This document shows, piece after piece, positions 45,142-56,493 of a stretch of 64,000 nt of DNA. How positions within the stretch are numbered: position 1 is the stretch's first letter; the number at the start of each line of letters is the position of its first letter. Position numbers and translations under genes: made by a program. This stretch comes from Septoria linicola. Taxonomy: Eukaryota > Ascomycota > Dothideomycetes > Mycosphaerellales > Mycosphaerellaceae. The stretch lies in contig CP099426.1 in the NCBI GenBank assembly GCA_024114885.1, positions 992,001 to 1,056,000 of the forward strand, in the 5' to 3' direction. Below the pieces are notes generated by a model. The model saw only the letters and a program-made list of their open reading frames with translations. It did no database searches and was not told where the DNA came from.

Positions 45142-46769
45142 TTGAAGTTCGACATCACCGCCCTCACCAAGGCCGCAGCGACATCCATGGGCCGGCAGCA
45201 TGAAGATGTTCAGTCAATCAAGAAGCTGGCCGAGGGAGGATTCAACAGAGTCTTTGAAGTGACAATGCGCGATGGGTTTCAGCTCATAGCTCGCTTGCCG
45301 TATCCTGTCACTCAGCCAAAATCTTTTCCTATTGCCAGCGAGGCTGCTACTATGGCGCATGTTCGAAAGCATGGAGTGCCAACTCCGGCGGTGTATGCTT
45401 ACTCCCATAGTCAAGATAATCCAGTCGGTGCTGAGTACATGATGATGGAGAAGATTCATGGCCGATGTCTCGGAGACATCTGGTACGATCTGTCTGATAA
45501 GGAACGAGTCAAGCTCTTGGGTAAGACGCTCGGTCAAGGCCACTTTGGATAATTTGACGACATGGCTGACATGATTAACTGCTAGGAGAGATCGTTGACC
45601 GCGAAGTCAAACTTTTTGGCATATCGCTTCCAGCCTGCGGCAGTATCTATCATGCAGACGATCTACCTAGTCAATTGAACCGCGTGAGCATGTCAAGCGA
45701 GGCTGAAAATCTCTGCATTGGTCCCGATGTGTCGCTGAAGAGTTGGTTCTTGACACGAGAAACAGCTCGGAATTCCAAGAGATTCGGGTAAGCATGAACA
45801 AGTCTCGAGTATCAGCTAATACTGACAACGCTTGGTGCAGCCATGACCTCGCTTGAAGTGCTTCAGCATACCGCTGAGAAAGAACTAGCGTGGCTTCGGA
45901 AGTTCGCAAAGCCTCGTCTGGCCTTCGATCGTGTCTATCGCGAGATGCTGGGCTACCAGAGAGTCGATCCGCTCGAGCACATTCAGAGCCTAGAGATGTT
46001 TCTCAAGCTTGCTTCGCACATCGTGCCTGAACAAAAGTGGCTGCAGAGGCCAACACTGCGACACCCCGACTTGAATCCAAACAACGTTTTCGTTGACGAC
46101 GATTGCAATATCGTGAGCATAATCGACTGGCAGCATAGCAACGTGCTGCCACTTTTCCTCAATGCCGGTATACCAGCCTCGCTACAGAACTATGGAGATC
46201 AGGAGTCCGAGCAACTCAGAAAGCCAGAACTACCTGCTGATATGGACGAAATGGACGAAGAAGATCGCTTGAAGGACATGGAGCTTTATCGGCGTCGGCA
46301 TGCACATTTCTATCACGTTGGAGCGACAGCAGCGAAACATGGTCGACATTATGATGCCATGGCTCTCGATAATGGATTGCTACGCAAGAAGATGTACAGG
46401 CATGCTGCGGAGCCATGGGAAGGCAATAGCATCCCTTTGAAGGCTGATATAGTTCAACTGGGGAATTCCTGGTCTGAAATGGCTTCCGATGACTCTCGAA
46501 GCAAATGCCCGATCCAGATTGATCAGAGCACGTCAGAAGATACCATGGAGACGATGATGGAGCAGGAGGATATTGACAGCAGAATGGAGATACTACGTGA
46601 CATGCTTGGAGTCAGTCAGGATGGCTGGGTGTCTAATGAGCGCTACGATGTTGCTGTCATCAAGGCCGCTGCTATGAAAGAAGAAGCTCTGGGCTATGCA
46701 CATGATGACCTTGAGCGAGAAATGACGGCTAGGCACTGGCCGTTTGACGATTTCGATGAAGAAGAATAG
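45142..46769 (+). CDS. Aminoglycoside phosphotransferase-like kinase family protein (frame problem)
   Basis: Three coding blocks: 45142-45520, 45586-45787 and 45841-46769. The first has the small-lobe pattern IKKLAEGGFNRVFEVTMRDG, FQLIARLPYP and GAEYMMMEKIHGRCLGDIW. The second continues REVKLFGISLPACGSIYHADDL after a clean 65-base intron. The third holds the catalytic LRHPDLNPNNVFVDDD and the metal-binding IVSIIDWQHSNVLPL. This is the large fungal APH-domain family, mostly of unknown substrate; mitochondrial Aim9-like members exist. The intron 45788-45840 has good GTAAGC and GCAG ends, but joining them shifts the frame by one and meets TGA. The true start is also unclear: TTG at 45142 is not a plausible start, and the first in-frame ATG is 45187. 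It may be a pseudogene or contain a base error. Confidence 0.75.
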
Positions 46770-47087
46770 TATCAGCCGTACACGGAACGACATCTCGGCA
46801 GAGTCTATCCAGCACACCCTATGCAGCAAAGTGTTCAGCATTAACACATAACGGATGGAATGGCACAGAATCGAGCAAGGTCGATGAGCTTTGGATCTCT
46901 CATCATTCGCACAAATTACATGGGGCGTATCTACAAGTCGTTGCTTTTCCTTCCATGAATTCCATAATGCCGCCTATTCGCATGTCAGATCAAGAAGCGC
47001 CCAAAACGCCTCGCTATGCAACACTTTGCAGCTAAGACCCATGCCGCGCTCTATATCAAGCCACTACAACGCATCTCTCATGTCTGA
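46770..47087. other. Intergenic region between convergent genes
   Basis: About 318 bases at the 3' ends of the kinase-like gene and the sulfite reductase gene. No gene seen. Confidence 0.4.
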
Positions 47088-50000
47088 CTACTCGTCGTCT
47101 TCCTCGAGTTCAGCAGTCTGTAATGATGTTAGCATATGAGTCGTTGGAAGAGATTGCTAGTAAGCACTTACGTTCTCGTGGAAGTCCTGGCCACCGTTCG
47201 TGGCAACGATGATGCCCTTCCTGATGACGAAGTCACCGAATCTCTCATCCTCGTTACGCTCAAGAGCGTACTGCTTGAGCATTGGCTTCATGATGGCCAG
47301 GATCTCCTCTTCCTTGATCGAGCTGCGGTAGAGCTTGTTCAATCGATTGCCGTGGTAGCCACCTCCGAGGTACATGTTGTAGGCACCATATGCCTTACCA
47401 ACGAAAGCGACCTCAGCAAGCCAAGGACGGGCGCAACCGTTGGGGCAACCAGTCATACGCATAACGATGCTCTCCTGTCGCAGACCGTTCTCCTCGAGGG
47501 TGTCCTCGAGCTTGGTGACAAGCTCTGGCAGATATCGCTCGGACTCAGCCATGGCCAGACCACAAGTTGGGAAAGCGACACAAGCAGAAGAGCTGAGACG
47601 CAGACCAGAGAAGTTGACATTGTCGAGCTTGTACTTAGCAAGCAGCTTCTTCATCTCTGGGAGATCGGCGTCTGTCACGTCTGACAGGATCAAGTGCTGG
47701 TTACCAGTCAAGCGGAACTCGCCCTTGCCTTGTTGAGCGATCTCGCGAAGACCAGTCTTCATCTTGAACTCGGCAGTATCTTCGATACGTCCGTTCTCGA
47801 TGAACATGGTGAAGTGGTTGAGGCCACGCTCATCCTTCAGCCAGCCAAAGGTGTCCACGTTGCTCTGGAACTTGAAAGGTCGTGGTTCCTCAAACTTGCG
47901 GCCCCAGATGCGCTCGACCTCGCTCTTGAAGCCATCGACGGTCATGCGGTCGATGGTGTACTTCAGACGAGCTTGCTTGCGGTTCTTGCGGTCACCGTTG
48001 TCACGCTGAATGATCATGATCTTCTCGCAAGCAATGTGTACTTCCTCCTTGGGCACGTATCCAAACATGCGACCGACTTGTGGGTAAGTCTTCTTCATGT
48101 TGTGAGTGGCACCCATACCACCTCCAGCCAGGACGTTGAAACCAGTAAGCTGGCCATCCTCGCCTTGGATAGCGATGAGACCGATGTCGTGTGCGTAGAC
48201 ATCGGTGTCGTTGTGTGGTGGCACGGCGATCGTGATCTTGAACTTACGTGGCAAGTAAGTCGGGCCGTACATTGGTTCGAGGTCTTGTACGGCATCACCA
48301 GCGAGCTTGAGGTCCTTCTCGCCTTCCATGCCCTTCAGCCAGATCTCGTGGTAAGCAATGGAAGCAGCACCAGGTAGCAAGTGGTCAGAGATGCGCTTTG
48401 CAGCCTCCTGGGCTTGACCGTGAAGAGCGCTGTTGGTTGGCGAAGAGGAACACATGACGTTACGGTTCACATCACCGCAAGCAGCAATTGTGGTCATGAG
48501 CGCTCGGTTGATGGCCTGCATCGCTGGCTTAAGCTTCGCCTTGACGATACCGTGGAACTGGAACGTCTGACGAGTGGTGAGCTTCATGGTCTCGTTGCCA
48601 AGGCTGTTGGCAATGTCGTCCATCTGCACCCATTGATCTGGCGTCGCAACACCACCTGGAAGTCTGCATCGGATCATGAAGCTGTATGCTGGCTCGAGAC
48701 CTTGGGCTTTACGCTCATCGCGCAGGTCACGGTCGTCCTGCATGTATGTGCCGTGGAACTTTGTCAGCTGTTGGTCAGCCGCGCTGATGGCGCCAGTCGA
48801 TGGATCCTCGAGTCCTTCCACGATGGTACCACGCAGGAAGTTTGATCCGATCTTGATGTCCTCGTTGGTCATTGGCGGTGGCTCCTCTGGGAGACCCTCG
48901 ATGTTGCCGACACCAAGTGCATCCCAAAGTTGTGGCTCCCACTCTTGATAGCCAGTCTGGTATCCATCTGGATCTTGATCATCACCAAGACCACAGGCAA
49001 CCAATTGCTGTGCACCAAGAACCTGAAGACGAGCGTGCAAGTCCTTACCAGGCTTGTTGTAATAATGCTTGTCCTCCTTTCGTGGCCAGTAATGCGAGTC
49101 ACCAAGAGCGAATGTGCTGTACTTGACCTTGGCGAGGTCAAGATCAGTCGAGTTCTTGACAGCTTCCCAGAAGTTGCGCCCGTTCTGTGGGAACTCACCC
49201 TGACCAGCGGTGGCTGTGATCAGGACAAGGTTCTCCTCATTGTTCAAGTCCTCGACTGGGTAGTCGTCCATAGCCATGAACATGGTCTTGAGACCTCTCG
49301 CCTTACCACGGTTAGACAGGCGCTTTGCGAGGTTCTCAGCATTGCCACCATCCGAGGCGAACAGCACGGTCATAGGAGCGCCTTGAAGGCCTTCGAGAAG
49401 CACCTCGTAGGCGTCCTTGGCCTTGCGCATCTGCACCTTGCGCACCTCAGAGCCGTAAGACTCTGATAGACTGGCGTGGAACTCAGGATGTCTCTTCATG
49501 AGCTGCGTCATGTAGTTGTCCCTCTTCAAGAACTCCTTCAGCTCTTCCTTGATGCGCTCCGAGTCGAGCTTGAATGTCTCATCACCTCGCTCAGCAGCCT
49601 TGGGATCCCACCGGTAAAGCGGCCAGTATCCTACATCGACCGCCTTCTTCGTCTCTTGAAGTACGTTGATCGGGTTCTCGTTTTCGTGGTTGTAAGGCAG
49701 GTATGCGAGGACGACAGAAGGACCATCGAAGGCCTCGGCCTCCATCATGGCCTGCAGCACTTGCGTATAGCTGCTGTAGACGGCGGTGCTGGCAACATAA
49801 GCATTGCCGAAGTTCATGGCGTACAGACCAATGTCCTTCTTTCTTCGTGCAGCATCAGCTGCTGCGCGCTCGCTGTAAGGAGTCGAGTCAATGATGAGCA
49901 TATTGACATTCTCGCCGCTAGCAAGCACGTGGTGGACACCACTGTTGCCGAGATCGTAGCTCCAGGCATCACTGCCAACCAGCCACTGCGACTCCTTGAA

Positions 50001-51886
50001 GAAAAGGCCCTTCGAGCTGAGAAGCTGGTATGCCGCAGGCGATCCATCGTTGGCAAGTCGGGAAAGGACCTCTGGCGCGACCTTGTTGGCTTTCTCGGCC
50101 TCCTCGGCGACCAGAGCCCACTGAGAGAGCCACTTCAGAGGTGCATCGGTGGTGAAGCTCTTTGATTTCGACGCGGCTTGCACTTCTGAGATGAAGCGTG
50201 TGCGGTGCTCCTTGCGTGCCAACAATGATCCAAAGCCGAACTCTGGGCTAGCCTTGATCGTGGCGTTGATACCAGCATTGTTGGACTTCAATGCGTTGGC
50301 AATGAATAATCGTTGGCCGAAAAGCTGGTCCAAGATCTTCATGTAGGCATTCTCCAGTGCTGGCTGCTGCACCGAGATTTCGACCTTGGCCGGGCCATCG
50401 TGCGCACCAATTTTCAGGTTCTGGATCGGGTCTTTCGCAGTCAAGTTCTGGAAGATGCCGCTGAGTGCCTGTGTGATGGTCGTGTATTCAATGTAGCCCA
50501 ATTGGTATCCCACAATCAACGGCGACGCGCCCTGTGAGCTGGCCTTTAATGACATGAGCAGGTCCAACAGGATTGGGCCCCATTTTGTGGTCTTCCTCTT
50601 AATCTGCTCAAGGACTGCAATTCGCTTGACGCTCTTTGGCAATGAGTCGGTAAGACGCTCTGTGAGCCATGGTCGGTACAGAACGGGGGTAATTAAGCCG
50701 ACACTGGAGAAGAAGTCGGCGGGCGTGGCAGCATCGAACTCTGCGCTGAAAAGGCCAGGATCGCTGCCGAACAGGAATAGAGCGTTCTCGGCGTTCTGAG
50801 GGCCAGTGTAGTTGAAGGCGCTGTACTGTCGACCAGTCTTTGCCTTGATTTGTGACCAGATGCTGGTACATATTGAGTCCACATCCTCTGAGCTGGCTGG
50901 CTTTGGCTGTGAGTCTACCGTTGTGGCGGACTCTGCTTCAGACACGCCCGCACTGCTGCTCTTGCGCTCTGATGATGCAGATGAAGAGGCTGGTGATTGC
51001 TCCTTTGCGGGCGTTGCTTCGCCAGATGGAGCGCTGGGAGCTGGCAACTCGGTCTTGCCACTCAACTGCACACTGGCGGTCTTTGCTGCGAGGCCCTCAC
51101 TGACATAGACTCCACTTTCTTGGCTCCTCGTGTTCTGGAACTGTCTTACTAGGTCGAGATTGAGTGTCTCCTCCACCAAACTGCGGTCTTCAGCAGCAAT
51201 GGGCTGATCCTGCTTGCTGTTCGAAGCATCAAAGAAATGCACCACACCCTTGCCTGACCGGATCGCCAAAGCGTGTGCGGTCAATGCCAGGTCCTGCGCC
51301 TCTTGCAGAGTGGTGCTTTGCAAGAACGTGAAGCCAGCATTTCTGATGCTCGTGATGTCGCCATAATCTGGGTAGCCACTTGGGTGTAGGCTCACATGTA
51401 TCACGACTGGGTATTGTGCGAGTCGGTACAAGTGTGGGATGCTCTTCACCAGCACATCACTGCTGGTGGTGACCGATGTGAGCTTGCCGTTGCGTACTCG
51501 CGAGTACACATCGAGCAAAGGGTCATTGTTGTGTCGCACTGAAATCACCTCTGGCGACTCGCTCACGAGAGAATTTGCCTTCTTGCTCGCATACTGCTTC
51601 AAGAATTTCGAGAACTCCGAGTCGGCGACGAGTGAAGGCTGGACGGAGACGATGGAATCGGAGGAGAGGTAGGCGATGCGAGCAACTATATCACCAAACA
51701 GCCACCAGTCAGCGCATACCGTTCATCTCATTTGTTCTTGTACCTCGTCGGCTAAGCAGCAGATCACATCGGCCGGTCGCCCGGTGCGCTCCTGCCTGCC
51801 TCGAGCCATTGCGAATGGTGCAGTGTGTGGGGTGCAGTTGCCTTTAGTCACGTACCTGCCTCGCCGGCGGTCAAGATGTTCGCCAT
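47088..51886 (-). CDS. MET5: Sulfite reductase (NADPH) haemoprotein beta subunit
   Basis: Three exons (51856-51886, 47172-51685, 47088-47117) with introns of 170 and 54 bases, 1524 residues. Exon 1 encodes MANILTAGEA and continues VARIAYLSSDSIVS. Order: a pyruvate-ferredoxin-oxidoreductase-like N-terminal region (to about 770), a flavodoxin-like domain (about 780-925, TVLFASDGGNAENLAKRL), then the sirohaem/4Fe-4S reductase (about 960-1500). The iron-sulfur/sirohaem cysteines are in CVAFPTC near 1377 and TGCPNGC near 1420. The C-terminus is acidic. With the alpha subunit it reduces sulfite to sulfide in assimilation. Length and order match fungal Met5/Ecm17. A Ser/Pro/Ala-rich linker (about 220-270) is specific to this group. 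Confidence 0.95.
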
Positions 51887-52822
51887 GGTGGGTGACCTCT
51901 CTGTGGTTTGCAACAGACGATTGTTATTGCATTCTTTAACAACGAAGGGGTAGTCGAGAGGGTGGCGGGCCGAGCTAGAGAATTGTTCCTCTGGTGGTCA
52001 TCAACAGCACCACAGTCTGCGGGATCGGCACACAACGATGCACAGGATGCAAAACTTCCACGAGTCCGCGCTCGGCTGCTACTTTCAGCCTACTGGCACT
52101 CTCATTTGAGTGGAGACTCTTACCCATATGCCTGCTGTTATTGGCTAGTGAGAATGGCGTGCTCGACATCACGTGCGCCAGGCGTGGCGGCTTGTGAAGA
52201 ACAAATGAGCGCCACCCGACCAGCGGACGGAATTGCCAATGCGCTGAGGTTCGAGACTGTGCTCTCTGACGATTACATTTGGACCGCGGCTTGCCAGACA
52301 TGGCAATCATCTCTTGACCGCCACCTGTCTATTGTGGAGGACATCGGACAAGATACGATGAATAAGCAGATCTAGCAATATGCGGCAGCAAGGACGTGCC
52401 CTAGCAAGGGTGCTAGCACATCATGGAGGACCCTGGCTCAATTTGAAACCTGTTCCGCTTTGTTTCCGTGCAATGGGCTACTCGATCAGATCAAGATGGT
52501 GACAACGGATCACGACTACCCACCACTTCATACATCTCAGAAGGGCAAAGTATCTCGTGTCGGTCCATTGAAGGATATGTACGCGTCTTGGTCTTGGAAG
52601 ATTCGACTGAATCAGATATTGAAATAACTATATTGTCGAAGGCCGCCTCGCAATGGTAAAGCGAATCAAGCATATTGGAACGACATACATACTGCATAGA
52701 ACAAGACAGATGTATTGCTGTAGCGAAAAGAACGCTGCCATCAACAGCCTCCCAGGATATCATGCTTTCACAAGTTCGATCAACACGCGTCCAAGCAACA
52801 CCAAAACCGCAGCAATAACAGT
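51887..52822. other. Intergenic region upstream of MET5
   Basis: About 940 bases: MET5 promoter and the 3' region of the next gene. A 155-codon frame at 51908-52375 begins at TTG and shows no protein-like features. I see no gene. Confidence 0.45.
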
Positions 52823-54826
52823 TCAAGCAAAAGTGTCCGACCTTCCATCAACCTTAGCCGAGCCAACAACAAACCCACCAGCATCCAACGCACTTCTCAA
52901 TTGAGCATCAAACGGATCCTCATCGCCCTGCCCTGACCCCCCAATTACTACTCCTCTCCTCGTCTGCCTCCTCGAGCCCTCCACCCCTTCAAAATCAGGC
53001 GTATCCTCCACACCCTGCTTCCCTCGTCTTCTCCTCTTCCGCGGCGGCTCACTTCCCTCCAACTCAATTCTCTCCTTCCCCACCCCCATAATCTCCTTCT
53101 TGTCCTCATTACAAGCATTATTCGCCACTTTTCTCTTATTATACCCCACCGGATTCGACACGATACACTTGACTCCCCTGCCCTCAATTACGTCCATGAC
53201 CATGCGCTTGTTCCTGCGGAAGAACTCATGGACTTTTTCGAAACGTTCGTGGAAATCGAGGTTTGTGTCGGGGTTGTAGCCAGCGTTGGCGCCACCGATG
53301 GGGTAAAAGCAGTCTTGGCTCGAGCTGATGCCGGTGTGGAATTGGTACATTTCGCGGAAGAGAGCGCGGAGGCGGGCGGTGATGAGGGGGCTGCGGTAGA
53401 GGCCGTCTTCTCCTTTGCGAGGACCTTCCATGTAGAGGGTCTGGTTGAGGGTGATCTGCTGGCGGGCTTCCCAGCTGAGGCCTTTTTTCTTCAGATCGCC
53501 GCCTTCGCCGCCGGGCACGATCTCGTTGACTGCGTCGATGAGGCGTTGAATATAGCGGTCCTCGTTCGCGAGGATGTCTGTGAGCTCATCTGGCGGGATG
53601 GGCGGACCACGACCTGGCTGACTGGCGAAGATTAGATCTCGTGAGGCAGTGACGTTTGGTACGCTGGAATCGAGCTCGATTGGTGCAGCTTCTACTGTCC
53701 TGCGGTCATGCTTCTTGGCACAGCGAGCGCATAGATCGAGAGCAGAAGTCCGGTTCTTGAAGGCTTTACCACAGCCTGGCGCGACACAAGTCACTGAATG
53801 CTTCATAACAATGACATTTGGATTCTTGCTTGATTTGGAACGTGGTCTGCGAGCTGCGACTTCCGGTTCCGGGGAGAACTCTGAGGGTCCGGGCGTCGGA
53901 CTGAATACATCAGGGCTGTAGGCTACCTCTGGGCTGCAGCTTGCATCAGGGCCAGTGGGAGGCACGTCCGGCGGGAAGGATTGATTTCGATATGCCAGGT
54001 GGATGTTATTCTCAGGCACTTGTGTGAAAGAGACATCGTTGAACTGGTGTCCCTGCGGATATGGCTGGACTTGTGTCCGCGGCTTGTTATACTGATTGTG
54101 CGTGCTGTCCTGTCCTGGCATGCTGTGAGAAGTCGTCATCGTGTCAGGTCCAGGCTGTGCGTGCTCGAACGGAAAGAAGTCATAAGCATCGATTTGGACG
54201 TTGTACAGCTCTTGATCGAAGCGGTTGTGATTCACGATCGATTCCGATCGATCGGGCTCTTGGTTCTTCGAAGCACCTCCATGTTCCTCAGTATTCAAAT
54301 TTTCGTGCCGCATCTTCGCGATTGGTGCTGGACTCGATTCGTATCGAGCGTTCTGGCCGGAGGACCAGTACTGCGGAACGCCATTCGTTTGTCTCTGATC
54401 AAACAACCATGAAATGTTCGAGCCCGCGTTATCTTGTTGCTGGTGTGACCATTCCCCATGCAGCGCTGGAACCTTTGCATGGTGCCCTGCATACCCTATG
54501 GGCTGCAGCGAGTCCGACACCAAGTAGGCGCTATCTAGCAGTGGTTCATGTTGCTCGATCGTCGGCCACGGTACTTCCGAGCTCGCAAGGAAAAGTGCTG
54601 GGTCCAGGGGTCTCTCATCGAAGCTCTGCGCAGTCCCAGTCGCCAAAGGTGCGGCCGTAGTGCTCTCGTTGCCCGTTTGGTGTTGAGCATTGTCGTCAAG
54701 ACCACTGCTGGAAGGGACACTCCGGTCTGCTTCGAGTGTCTGATCGTGGAATATCTGCTGCCACTGAGTGCTATCACCTCCATCGAGGTCCCACGAATCG
54801 AAGTAGCCGAAAGAACTTTCCGACAT
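52823..54826 (-). CDS. Putative nuclear protein with a Cys-rich motif, unknown function
   Basis: Single exon, 667 residues from ATG at 54826 (the frame opens three codons earlier with TTG). The first 320 residues are low-complexity, rich in Gln, Ser, Pro and His. At about 342-370 a possible zinc-binding motif reads CVAPGCGKAFKNRTSALDLC followed by ARCAKKH. The conserved-looking part follows (about 420-580: PPDELTDILANEDRYIQRLI, LSWEARQQITLNQTLYMEGP, LFREMYQFHTGISSSQDCFY, FHERFEKVHEFFRRNKR). A basic nuclear-signal-like PPRKRRRRGK is near 592. Composition suggests a transcriptional or chromatin regulator, but I do not recognise the family and no known DNA-binding domain is evident. Confidence 0.75.
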   Translation of the reverse strand: MSESSFGYFDSWDLDGGDSTQWQQIFHDQTLEADRSVPSSSGLDDNAQHQTGNESTTAAPLATGTAQSFDERPLDPALFLASSEVPWPTIEQHEPLLDSAYLVSDSLQPIGYAGHHAKVPALHGEWSHQQQDNAGSNISWLFDQRQTNGVPQYWSSGQNARYESSPAPIAKMRHENLNTEEHGGASKNQEPDRSESIVNHNRFDQELYNVQIDAYDFFPFEHAQPGPDTMTTSHSMPGQDSTHNQYNKPRTQVQPYPQGHQFNDVSFTQVPENNIHLAYRNQSFPPDVPPTGPDASCSPEVAYSPDVFSPTPGPSEFSPEPEVAARRPRSKSSKNPNVIVMKHSVTCVAPGCGKAFKNRTSALDLCARCAKKHDRRTVEAAPIELDSSVPNVTASRDLIFASQPGRGPPIPPDELTDILANEDRYIQRLIDAVNEIVPGGEGGDLKKKGLSWEARQQITLNQTLYMEGPRKGEDGLYRSPLITARLRALFREMYQFHTGISSSQDCFYPIGGANAGYNPDTNLDFHERFEKVHEFFRRNKRMVMDVIEGRGVKCIVSNPVGYNKRKVANNACNEDKKEIMGVGKERIELEGSEPPRKRRRRGKQGVEDTPDFEGVEGSRRQTRRGVVIGGSGQGDEDPFDAQLRSALDAGGFVVGSAKVDGRSDTFA

Positions 54827-56493
54827 TGGATCCAAGCCAGATAGCTGACGTTAGAGCTCGATTAGTGGTTATCAAGCGAGCTGCGAATTATGCACTAAGC
54901 GTTAAGATCGAAGCGAATCGTGAAGGTTGATCTGTTGTGCGAAGTGTTGGAGTATGAAGCCGCTGCGAGGCCCTATACCATAAGCCATGCGGGAAGGAGA
55001 CTGTTTGCTTGTGCCTCCTGATGCTCTTCGGCATCAGTAAGGCGGCGCTGGCCATAGCCATCGGCATAAAACGGCTCTGGCGACGTGATTCGGATGACGG
55101 TTCCAGGTGATCGTGGAAACCATCAATTCTCTGAGTGGTGTTGATGGTGGCATATCGAGGCTCGGCATCGTGACAGCAACTTGGTCTCTCTCTTGTTATG
55201 CCTGTGTGGCTTGTTACGCTATGCTCGTAAGATCTAGTTGCCAATGCCTCGCGAGCATTTCAGAGGCTCTCACTATTCGTTACAGGCGGAAGTGAATATG
55301 GATCTTCCGCAGTACTTCATCACAAGCTAATATGAGTGCACCATGACAGTCCGTATGTGAACGTGGCTGCAACAAGTAGACCCTACGAGCTTCGAACGAT
55401 CAGCGTGACAAAAGCCTACATACCTGATACCACTAGAATCGTTGGGAATACTGGCGTTTCACTGACCACTTACAACTCTCGAAAGGGCCAATCAGTGACA
55501 GGTTGAGAGGCCGACATGTGACGCCCTAGGTGCTCAATTGATGTAAGTTCTTTCCAATGGCGGGCCCGATCTCGCGGCCTACTGCTCTGAGCAGGCGCGC
55601 CCGCCTCGTGACCGTGAGGATGATTGCTGGCCAGAGTCACTGACTGAACATTGAAGCAATTCTCGACTGCCTCTGCCATTGGGCTGATATCGTACGCCGC
55701 CTATGTTTGAGTACCGGGAGCATTGTCGAAGTTGGCATTCTCTGTAGGCACTACCGGAGCACATATTTGACCCAAAGGACGATCGAAGCTCAAGGCTCGC
55801 GACAGCTTCGTGTCGCAGCCATCCGAGGGCCATTCCGGGCTGCTCTGCTGCAGGGTACTCCGTAGAGGTTGTTTGACGAATCGAAATTGTGTATAGAAGT
55901 CAGTCTGGAAGGATTCGCTACGCATCGCTGGGGTGGTCGATGTGGTAACGATTGTCCTTCAATTAGCCATATTGTGACCGGCACGATGCTAGAAAGCTCC
56001 AGCGGCAGTTCATGCCGTGAGAAAATAATTAGAACCAATGTATGTGAACGAAGCAGAGGTGAAGTTGTGGAGGAAGGTACGTCCGAAACGCCAAGCCCAA
56101 GCCGGGGAAAGAGGTCAGCTTCGCCTTTGCTTCACTTTACATTGTTGTTTACACGGAAGGCGGACACTGATATGCTCGAGGTGCCACGCCTATGACGGCA
56201 CAACACTCTATACATGCCTTATCTTAACCTGCAAGCAAAGTGGTATATGCGCTACGAAGCAGAAAACCGACAGCACCCGTCCAGCTCTTGCCCAAACTCC
56301 TACCAATGAAGGTATCATTCCAGTCTTGTGAAGCAACACCGCCAGCGCCTTGCTAAAAGCCCATTCCTGATCATAACAGCATGCCCGTGTGTTGCGCCAC
56401 CCATAGAAAAGTAATCCGGCCATTCCATACTCGTACTACCATGATTCCTCCGCACGCTCGCTGGTCTCTTTCCAGCTCTTTGCTGCTCATCAA
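54827..56493. other. Long intergenic region
   Basis: About 1.67 kb between two minus-strand genes. Apart from the doubtful frame at 55470-55925 it shows only short frames. It should contain the promoter of the 52823-54826 gene and the 3' region of KCS1. Confidence 0.4.
55470..55925 (-). pseudogene. Doubtful frame with one internal stop
   Basis: One frame of 152 codons from ATG at 55925, interrupted by a single TAG at 55701-55703; the downstream half starts MAEAVENCFNVQSV. No family recognised, no signal peptide, no intron that removes the stop (the only GT..AG pair is about 31 bases). Could be a decayed gene or chance. Confidence 0.25.

Noticed and set aside
49476..50165. 229-codon plus-strand frame
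   Set aside because: Antisense shadow of the sulfite reductase gene.
51908..52375. 155-codon frame upstream of MET5
   Set aside because: Starts at TTG, has no family features, and lies in the promoter region.
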